16,535 nucleotides of DNA from Spirochaetaceae bacterium (GTDB taxonomy: Bacteria; Spirochaetota; Spirochaetia; DSM-27196; SLST01): contig SKVA01000427.1 in NCBI GenBank assembly GCA_007129695.1, positions 1-16,535 of the forward strand, read 5' to 3'. Below are positions 6,299-12,396 of the stretch, piece after piece. The notes beneath the pieces are model-generated. The model did not search any database. It worked only from the letters and a program-made list of their open reading frames with translations, and was not told the origin of the DNA. The translations under genes and the position numbers were made by a program. The stretch's first letter is position 1, and every line of letters starts with the position of its first letter.

Positions 6299-8632
6299 TC
6301 AAGGAGCCCCGACGGTCGTCCGGCTGTCGGCGTACAGATCGCGATACTGCTGCGGAGTGGTTCCCTCGAACCGCCTGAACGCGCGAATCAGCCCGTTCGC
6401 GTTGGAGAAGCCGGTCTCTTCGGCCACACGCCTGACCGACGGGTCGGACTCGGCCAAGAGCGCTTTCGCGCGTTCGACACGACATCGGGTCAGGTACTCG
6501 GCTATCCCGTAGCCGGTCTGCTCCTTGAAGAAACGCGTAAGGTACGCCGGGTTCATCGACAGCGCGGCGGCGATCCCGGCGGTGCAGAGCGCCGGATCAC
6601 GGTAGTTGTCGTCAAGGTAGGCCGCAACCCGATCGCGGAGCGCGTCGTTGTGACTCTTCTTGTTGCTGTTCACGTAGTCGCAGACCGATCCGATGATGTC
6701 GCGCATCACCGTGCGAATGCTCTCCGCGGTGTCGCACGCGAGGAGCCGCTTCACCGGGCGAACATCGTCCCAGAAGCCGCCGTGCCGGTCGTCGGTGATG
6801 CTCGCGAGCGTCTTGATCATCGTGCTGACCAGATCGAAGACCAGGCACTTGGCCATTTCGACGCTGATTTCGTTGCGCTCGAAGTTCGCGGCGTAGATGT
6901 CGTCGAGCGACGCGATCGCGGTGGCAGCATCGCCGCAACGCACCGAGTTCATGAACGACTGCTCCAGGTCCATCGGGTAGTAGAAAGAGCGCTTCGGCGA
7001 TTCGAGCGCCTTGTGGACGATCACATCGCCGGTTCCCTGGACCAGCCGGTACTCGTAGGCCGCGCGAACCTCGCGGTAGAGCCGCGGCAGATCCGACAGC
7101 GATGCGGTGCGGCTTCCGGCGACGACGGTCGCGATCAGCCCGTACCGGTCGCGAAGCGTGCCGAGCGCCGCGCGCGCCGCGTCAAGGAACTCCCCCCGCA
7201 GCGTCCCGTCGTCAAGAACCGTTATCTCCGGTCCCGGCTCGCGATCGGCCGCGCGCGGGAACGACACGATGAACGCGGGCATCGAATCCAGGTCAAACGG
7301 CACGATCGTGCGGATCTGCGACAGCGAGTCGACGAAGACGGCTTCGACCGCCGCGTGCGCGGTGCTCCGCCGCTCGTCATCTGCGGCGGACTCGGGATCG
7401 GCTCCCTCAACAACGACCGCGATCAGCCCGTACGTGACCGCGTCGATCGGTACCCCGACGGTCTCCAGCCGCCCGGCGACGTCGGCGGTGAGCTCGATCG
7501 ACCCGTGCGCGAGCTGCGCGAGCGTGTACGATCGCAGCTCGCGATCGTGCATCGTCCGCTGCGCGGACACCGACTCTTCGATGAAGCGCCACTCGTCGGC
7601 CGGGCGCACATCGGCAGACCCGCCAAGCGAGGTGACCAGTCGCCGGACGGGATGGTAGCGGAGCACCGTCTGGTAGTACGCGCTGAGGAGTCCGACAACC
7701 AGACAGACGATCAGTCCGATCAGCGATATCCTGATCAGCACCGCCGACCGTTCGGCGACGCGCGACTCGGGTACCGCGGTGAGATAGGTCCAGTCGCGCG
7801 CGTACGACGCGTGCGTGTCCATGATGTAGCGGATTCCGTCTATCGTCTGCCCGAACTGCGCGCCGGCGCGGATCAAGGCCTTCATGTCGTCGCTGATGAC
7901 GACGCTCTTCGTTCCCAGGATCGGGTCGAGATCCGCGTCAAGGATCAGCCCGAACCCGTCGCTGACCAGATAGTTGCGCTCGATAGGAGCCAGAAAGAGA
8001 TCGGTGTCAAGGAGCACGACGAGCGTCGCCGGCGCCGAATCGACGACCAGCTCCGGGATCGAATGGATCAACGCGACGCGATTCGCGGGCCGGCCGCGTG
8101 CTGTGACCGCCGGCAACACCGTGAACTTGCGTTTGTGGTACTGATTGAGCAGTGCGTGCCACGACTCGAAGTCGATGCCGTCGACATCGTGCATCAGATC
8201 GAAGTGAATGTCGGCCGACCGTACCCCGTCGGGCGCGATCACCAGGTCCAAGTTGCGCAGGTACACGTAAAACGCTGAGATACGGCGGTTCGCGAACCGG
8301 TAGACGCCGAACTCGCGGTAGAGACTGTAGAGCGTGAAGTAGTGCACGTCGAGCAGAGGATGCGTCAGGTTCGCCGCGGTGATCGTCCGGGGAGCCTCGG
8401 AGACCTGCCAGGAGAGTCGTTCCGCGTCTTCAAGCACGCCGTCGATGGTTCTACCCACCTCCGCGATCACCAGATCGTTCGCGCGGTGAGACTCGTGCGT
8501 GACCAGTCTGTTCGCCTGGAAGTAGATCACGATGCCAACCGTGATCGGGACCAGCAGGACCACGACGTAGGAGACCAGCCAGCGGTAGAACACCGCACCG
8601 TGCGGAGTACGCTCGCGCTTCACATCGATCAT
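6299..8632 (-). CDS. Membrane-anchored AraC-family transcriptional regulator with extracytoplasmic sensor
   Basis: This is a one-component regulator in which an outside sensor is joined to a DNA-binding domain. Membrane segment 1 is at about residues 15-38 and segment 2 at about 296-318. The roughly 255 residues between them would form a Cache-like periplasmic sensor. A linker of about 340 residues follows, and the AraC domain is at about 664-770. This has both helix-turn-helix units: the first around AGIAAALSMNPAYLTRFFKE, the second around VRRVAEETGFSNANGLIRAF, followed by GTTPQQYR. The architecture matches the YtdP/YesN-like regulators found beside LplABC-type transporters. I chose the ATG at 8632; a GTG at 8650 with a GGGGAG 11 bases upstream is an alternative. 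It is the fourth gene of the transporter operon, 17-45 bp after the permease depending on the start, and probably controls that operon. Confidence 0.92.
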   Translation of the reverse strand: MIDVKRERTPHGAVFYRWLVSYVVVLLVPITVGIVIYFQANRLVTHESHRANDLVIAEVGRTIDGVLEDAERLSWQVSEAPRTITAANLTHPLLDVHYFTLYSLYREFGVYRFANRRISAFYVYLRNLDLVIAPDGVRSADIHFDLMHDVDGIDFESWHALLNQYHKRKFTVLPAVTARGRPANRVALIHSIPELVVDSAPATLVVLLDTDLFLAPIERNYLVSDGFGLILDADLDPILGTKSVVISDDMKALIRAGAQFGQTIDGIRYIMDTHASYARDWTYLTAVPESRVAERSAVLIRISLIGLIVCLVVGLLSAYYQTVLRYHPVRRLVTSLGGSADVRPADEWRFIEESVSAQRTMHDRELRSYTLAQLAHGSIELTADVAGRLETVGVPIDAVTYGLIAVVVEGADPESAADDERRSTAHAAVEAVFVDSLSQIRTIVPFDLDSMPAFIVSFPRAADREPGPEITVLDDGTLRGEFLDAARAALGTLRDRYGLIATVVAGSRTASLSDLPRLYREVRAAYEYRLVQGTGDVIVHKALESPKRSFYYPMDLEQSFMNSVRCGDAATAIASLDDIYAANFERNEISVEMAKCLVFDLVSTMIKTLASITDDRHGGFWDDVRPVKRLLACDTAESIRTVMRDIIGSVCDYVNSNKKSHNDALRDRVAAYLDDNYRDPALCTAGIAAALSMNPAYLTRFFKEQTGYGIAEYLTRCRVERAKALLAESDPSVRRVAEETGFSNANGLIRAFRRFEGTTPQQYRDLYADSRTTVGAP

Positions 8633-8677
8633 TATACCACGGCCGCGCACCCGGAGGCGAACTCCCCTATTGGAGGA

Positions 8678-9562
8678 TCAGCCCTTCAGCGAACCGATCA
8701 TCACGCCCTTCACGAAGTACTTCTGCAGGAAGGGGTAGACGCAGAGGATCGGGATCGTCGCGACCATCGCCGTCGCGTACTTGATGCTGTCGGCGATCTG
8801 TTCCGAGTCGGTCGCGGTCACCGAACCACCCATCATCTCTGATACCGTTCCCATCACCAGGATCTCACGAAGGACGAGCGCGAGCGGGTAGAGCGCGCGA
8901 TTGCGGATGAACACCATCGCCCAGAAATAGCCGTTCCAGCGAGTCACGCCGTAGAAGAGCACCATCGTCGCGACGACCGGCTTCGCTACCGGCATGATGA
9001 TCCGGAATAGCACCACGAAGTCGTTCGCGCCGTCCATCTTCGCCGACTCCTCCAGGCTGTCGGGGATGCCCTGGAAGTAGGTCCGCATGATGATCAGGTT
9101 GAACGCGCTGATCGCGAAGGTCAGGATCAGCGACCACAGCGAATTGTAGAGCCCGAGCGCGCGAACCTGCAGAAAGAGCGGGATCATCCCCCCCTGGAAG
9201 AACATCGTAAAGATGATCATGAACATGAACGGCTTCTGCCAGAAGACGTTCTTGCGCGACGCAACGTACGCTCCCATCGCGGTGAGGATCACGTTCAGAG
9301 CGGTGCCCACGCCGACCATGAAGAGCGTGTTCCGGTAGCCGGTCCAGATGTTGCGGTTGCGGAAGACCGCGCGGTACGCGGCCAGGTCGAAGCCCTGCGG
9401 CCAGAATATGAGCCCCTGATGCGCCATCAGCCGGAACCCGTTCGAGAACGACGCAGCCGCAATGTGGATCAACGGATACACCGTGAGCACCGTCACGAAC
9501 ACCAAGAGCGCATGGTTGATGACGTCGAAAGTGGTTCCCGTTATCGTTGCCTTGTACTTCAT
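8678..9562 (-). CDS. Carbohydrate ABC transporter permease, LplC/YtcP-like
   Basis: This is an inner-membrane subunit of a CUT1 sugar importer, the MalG-side partner. Its 294 residues have about six membrane helices. The ATPase-docking EAA loop at about 168-198 reads EESAKMDGAND followed by RIIMPVAKP. The family ending VKGVMIGSLKG is present. The phrase FTMFFQGGMIPLFL is typical of the LplC subgroup, which moves complex or uronic-acid-containing oligosaccharides in the characterised members; the substrate here is not known. The ATG at 9562 is preceded by AGGAGGGG, which overlaps the end of the LplB-like gene; the two genes are 9 bp apart. No ATPase is encoded in the window, so a shared MsmX-type ATPase elsewhere in the genome is likely. 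Confidence 0.95.
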   Translation of the reverse strand: MKYKATITGTTFDVINHALLVFVTVLTVYPLIHIAAASFSNGFRLMAHQGLIFWPQGFDLAAYRAVFRNRNIWTGYRNTLFMVGVGTALNVILTAMGAYVASRKNVFWQKPFMFMIIFTMFFQGGMIPLFLQVRALGLYNSLWSLILTFAISAFNLIIMRTYFQGIPDSLEESAKMDGANDFVVLFRIIMPVAKPVVATMVLFYGVTRWNGYFWAMVFIRNRALYPLALVLREILVMGTVSEMMGGSVTATDSEQIADSIKYATAMVATIPILCVYPFLQKYFVKGVMIGSLKG

Positions 9563-9571
9563 GCGCCCCTC

Positions 9572-10528
9572 CTAGAACAGCGACGTCTGCTTCATGCGCG
9601 TCGAAATCCAGTTTGCGGTCAGCAGGAACGTGAAGTTCGCGACCGAGTTGAACAGCCCGACCGCGGTGCTGTAGCTCCATGCCAGATCTATGAGCCCGCG
9701 GCGGTAGACGAAGGTGCTGATCACGTCGGCGGTCTCATAGATTCCCGGGTTGTACAGCAGGATGATCTTCTCGTAGCCGACGGTCATCAGGTTACCCATC
9801 CGCAGAATCAGCAGGATGATGATTGTCGGCGCGATCGACGGTAGCGTGATGTGCCACAGCTTGTGAGCGCGATTCGCGCCATCGATCGTTGCCGCCTCGT
9901 AAAGCCCGGGATCGATGGACGTGAGCGCCGCAAGGTAGATGATAGTGCCCCACCCGACCTGCTGCCAGATCTCCGATATCACGTAGAGCGGGACGAAGTG
10001 GCCGGGCCGCTGGAGCATGTTCACGCGCTGTCCGCCCAACGAAGCGACGACGTCGTTGATCACGCCGCGGGTCTGCGTGAAGTCGATGATCATCCCGGCG
10101 ATCACGACGACCGAGATGAAGTACGGGATGTATGTGAGGCTCTGGACGGTGCGCTTGAACGTGGAGCTTCGCACTTCGTTCAGCAGGAGCGCCAGGAGTA
10201 TCGGAGCAGGGAACCCCCAGACCAGATTCGAGAGGCTGATCACGACGGTGTTCCGCAGCACCCGCCAGAAGTAGAATGACTGGAAGAAGTCGCTGAAGTG
10301 CTGGAATCCGACCCAGGGACTGCCCATGATCCCCTGCGCGGGACTGAACTGTTTGAACGAGATGATCGCGCCGTACATCGGCATGTAGTGAAAGAGCACG
10401 TAGAAGACAACAACCGGAAGGGCCATCAGGTAGACGTACTTGTTCCTGATGAAGTCCTTCCGGAGGTTGACTCGAACCCGTCCGCGATTCGTAAGCACTG
10501 ACGGCGCGCTCGTTGTGATGTCGGCCAT
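9572..10528 (-). CDS. Carbohydrate ABC transporter permease, LplB/YteP-like
   Basis: This is an inner-membrane subunit of the same importer, the MalF-side partner. It has a short cytoplasmic N-terminus (about 1-30), then YVYLMALPVVVFYVLFHYMPMYG, the usual opening of LplB proteins. The EAA loop at about 207-233 reads LYEAATIDGANRAH followed by ITLPSIAP. It ends in NWISTRMKQTSLF, typical for the subgroup. I chose the ATG at 10528, giving 318 residues, because GAGGAGGT lies just upstream. The longer open frame back to 10621 runs through two strong hairpins and would add an implausible Arg-rich leader. Together with the LplC-like gene it forms the heterodimeric channel. Its translation starts just after hairpins that may lower its expression relative to the binding protein. 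Confidence 0.95.
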   Translation of the reverse strand: MADITTSAPSVLTNRGRVRVNLRKDFIRNKYVYLMALPVVVFYVLFHYMPMYGAIISFKQFSPAQGIMGSPWVGFQHFSDFFQSFYFWRVLRNTVVISLSNLVWGFPAPILLALLLNEVRSSTFKRTVQSLTYIPYFISVVVIAGMIIDFTQTRGVINDVVASLGGQRVNMLQRPGHFVPLYVISEIWQQVGWGTIIYLAALTSIDPGLYEAATIDGANRAHKLWHITLPSIAPTIIILLILRMGNLMTVGYEKIILLYNPGIYETADVISTFVYRRGLIDLAWSYSTAVGLFNSVANFTFLLTANWISTRMKQTSLF

Positions 10529-10545
10529 CTGACCTCCTCGTCTGT

Positions 10546-10572
10546 CGCGGTCGCACCGTCGGTACGACCGCG
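10546..10572 (-). promoter_or_regulatory. 27-bp near-perfect palindrome, hairpin next to the LplB-like RBS
   Basis: CGCGGTCG, a one-base mismatch position, ACCG, a central base, then the complementary halves. In the minus-strand RNA the mismatch is a U-G wobble, so a stem of about 12 pairs with a 3-nt loop can form. It ends about 8 nt before the Shine-Dalgarno sequence of the LplB-like permease and lies just after a second hairpin at 10589-10612. It could tune translation or 3'-end stability. A DNA operator is also possible because the symmetry extends over the whole 27 bp. Confidence 0.6.
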
Positions 10573-10580
10573 CACGAACT

Positions 10581-10612
10581 GCAAAATAGCCGGGACGGCG
10601 GCCCGTCCCGGC
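10581..10612 (-). terminator. Intercistronic terminator-like hairpin after the solute-binding protein gene
   Basis: GCCGGGACGG (10589-10598) pairs perfectly with CCGTCCCGGC (10603-10612) around a 4-nt loop. In the minus-strand transcript the stem is followed by UAUUUUGC, a short U-rich tail. It lies 30 bp after the binding-protein stop codon and before the two permease genes. This is the form of a leaky intrinsic terminator or 3' stabiliser that gives more binding protein than permease, an arrangement well known in sugar ABC operons. Confidence 0.75.
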
Positions 10613-10641
10613 ATCAGACATAATCGACTATCGGCGAAACA

Positions 10642-12198
10642 CTATCGCGCGTTGAACCGGTCGAGCGCGGCCTGACGGATCGCGATCGCCTCTTCGATTC
10701 CCATTCGCCGCAGCTGCGCGCGGTACTGGTCGAAGTTCGACAGCGGCTCGTCGCCGACGATGAAGCGCACGAACATCTCATCCGCGTACGTGTTCACCTC
10801 GGTCATGATCGCAGACAGCCGCTGGCTCTCCTGCGGGGTCGGTGTGACCGGCGGCATGATGTTGTTCTCCGCGTCGGTCCGGAACCACTTGTCGAGCGCG
10901 TCGCGCTGCTGGTCGCGGCCAAGATACTGAACGATGTAGCGCTCATCCTGCACGATCGGCCCGCTGTAGACCGCTCGCGTGTACATGCCGAGCGCCGGAG
11001 CGACGCCCCAGTCGGCATTGTTCATGATGATGTCAGTGTACTGCGGGAAGCCGTCGACCATGTTGTAGCTCTCGCCTTCGATACCGAAGTTGAAGAGCAT
11101 GTGACCTTCGGGTCCGTACGCGAAGTCGGCCCACTCGGCGACCAGTTCGGGATTGCGCGCTGCAGACGTGATACCAAGGCCCTGGCCCGGCAACGGGAAG
11201 TCGCGCTGACCACTGAACGGGGTCTGGCCACGCTGGAGCACCGGGTATGGTGCCGCGACGATGTCGAAGCTCGGGTCGTCGCGCTTGGCGTCAAGGAACA
11301 CGCCGATATTGCTGCCGGTGTAACCCAGGAACGCGCCGGCGCGGTCATTCAGAACCTTCGCGTTGAACGTGCCAAGGTCGTTCGTTATGAACTCAGGATC
11401 GAGCAGCCCGTTCGCGTACCAGCGCCGGAACACTTCCAGGAAGTCGCGGTAGGCAGGCTCGTACTGCCCGAACTTGACCACGCCGTCCTCACGGTAGAAG
11501 TCCATCCGGATTCCGAACGCGCTGACCCAGGCCGGGCCGGTCTTCACCTGACGGCCGCCGCTCTGGAACGACGTCATCGTCAGCGGTCCCTGTCCGCCGG
11601 TCTTCTGCTTGAGCGCGGTCAGCACCTTCTCCCAGTCGTCGATCGTCTCGGGAACCTCAAGGTTCAGCTCTCGCATCCAGTCCGCGCGCAGCGCTGGACC
11701 AAAGAAGACAAGCAGGCTGCCGTGTCCACGAATGAAAGGGAACATGTACTGCGTGCCCGCATCGGTCCGTGCACCGCGGTCCCAGTCGGGGTTCGCAGCC
11801 ATCAGCGCGTTGAAGTTCGGAGCGCTGCGAGCGATCACATCGTTGAGCTCAATCAGCACGCCGTCGTCGAGCGCTTTCTGAGGTCCACCCGGGTATCCAG
11901 TCCAGCCCCGGTAGATCGCATCGGGCAGATCGTCGGCGGCGATCATAAGGTTGAAGAACTCCTGGTCTCCGCCTGCCGGCGGGTGTACCCACTCGACCTC
12001 AATCCCGGTCCGTCGTGTGACCTCCTGGTACAGCGGCGTCCCATTCAGGTCGCTCACGAGCGTCGCGATATTCTCCCACAATCCGACGTACACGCTGATC
12101 CGCCGCGGTGCGGTCGCAGCCTGTTGCTGAGATCCGGCGGCGGGCAGGATCATCGCGACCGCGACGATCAGTGCCATGAAGAGCAATGCTCTTTTCAT
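10642..12198 (-). CDS. Extracellular solute-binding protein of a sugar ABC importer (LplA/YtcQ-like)
   Basis: This protein captures the substrate in the periplasm and delivers it to the LplB/LplC-like channel encoded just downstream. The signal peptide is clear: MKR, a hydrophobic core to about residue 18, then LPAAGS and a Gln-rich start of the mature protein, as in many spirochaete binding proteins. There is no lipobox cysteine; Ser23 is where it would be. The mature part has family-1-type features (ADDLPDAIY; WMRELNLEVPETIDDWEKVLTALK; EWADFAYGPEGHMLFNFGIEG). The length of 518 residues is right for the large LplA-like group. The ATG has GGGAGG seven bases upstream. It is first in the operon and probably has its own promoter in the 198-bp gap before it. 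The sugar is unknown. Confidence 0.94.
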   Translation of the reverse strand: MKRALLFMALIVAVAMILPAAGSQQQAATAPRRISVYVGLWENIATLVSDLNGTPLYQEVTRRTGIEVEWVHPPAGGDQEFFNLMIAADDLPDAIYRGWTGYPGGPQKALDDGVLIELNDVIARSAPNFNALMAANPDWDRGARTDAGTQYMFPFIRGHGSLLVFFGPALRADWMRELNLEVPETIDDWEKVLTALKQKTGGQGPLTMTSFQSGGRQVKTGPAWVSAFGIRMDFYREDGVVKFGQYEPAYRDFLEVFRRWYANGLLDPEFITNDLGTFNAKVLNDRAGAFLGYTGSNIGVFLDAKRDDPSFDIVAAPYPVLQRGQTPFSGQRDFPLPGQGLGITSAARNPELVAEWADFAYGPEGHMLFNFGIEGESYNMVDGFPQYTDIIMNNADWGVAPALGMYTRAVYSGPIVQDERYIVQYLGRDQQRDALDKWFRTDAENNIMPPVTPTPQESQRLSAIMTEVNTYADEMFVRFIVGDEPLSNFDQYRAQLRRMGIEEAIAIRQAALDRFNAR

Positions 12199-12223
12199 CG
12201 AATGCCTCCCTTACGGAAATAGT

Positions 12224-12237
12224 CGGGCTCAAGCCCG
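12224..12237 (-). promoter_or_regulatory. Short palindrome/hairpin in the leader of the transporter operon
   Basis: CGGGCTCAAGCCCG is an uninterrupted inverted repeat with six-base arms and a two-base centre. As RNA it can fold as a 5-bp stem with a UUGA tetraloop. It lies 13 bases before the GGGAGG of the solute-binding protein gene, downstream of the candidate promoter, so it would be in the 5' untranslated leader. It may be a 5' stabilising hairpin or an operator. It lacks a T-run, so it is not a terminator. Confidence 0.45.
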
Positions 12238-12277
12238 CGGTCAGTATTGGGGCACTCTGCGGATCTGTAAACGACCA

Positions 12278-12330
12278 CTATTGTACCATCGTTATCAAAA
12301 TCGCAGAATCGAACGCCCGCTTTCGTACCA
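12278..12330 (-). promoter_or_regulatory. Candidate promoter with two direct repeats upstream of the transporter operon
   Basis: This is the most AT-rich part of the window. Read on the minus strand, TGGTACGAAAG (12330-12320) and TGGTACAATAG (12288-12278) match at 9 of 11 positions and are 42 bp apart, four helical turns. The second contains TACAAT (12285-12280), a good -10 box; no good -35 box is found 16-18 bp before it. A poor -35 plus repeats on one face of the helix fits an activator-dependent promoter, and an AraC regulator is the fourth gene of this operon. The assignment is inference. Confidence 0.4.
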
Positions 12331-12396
12331 CTGTAATCACTTTCATAGAAACACGTCTCGGAAGACCAGGCGCGTTCGGCGCGGCGCGACCGATCG

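Noticed and set aside
6650..8278. A 542-codon plus-strand open frame opposite the AraC regulator
   Set aside because: Same reason: low-complexity Arg/Asp/Val-rich shadow of a recognised gene, without its own start context.
10529..10621. N-terminal extension of the LplB-like permease to position 10621
   Set aside because: The added leader is Arg-rich and encoded by the two hairpins. A strong GAGGAGGT directly precedes the ATG at 10528.
11101..12222. A 373-codon plus-strand open frame opposite the solute-binding protein gene
   Set aside because: Shadow of a gene with a clear signal peptide and family motifs; no ribosome-binding site or domain of its own.
12361..12396. Possible terminator after the SppA gene (GCGC-rich stretch)
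   Set aside because: Only 4-bp self-pairing is found and no T-run follows.
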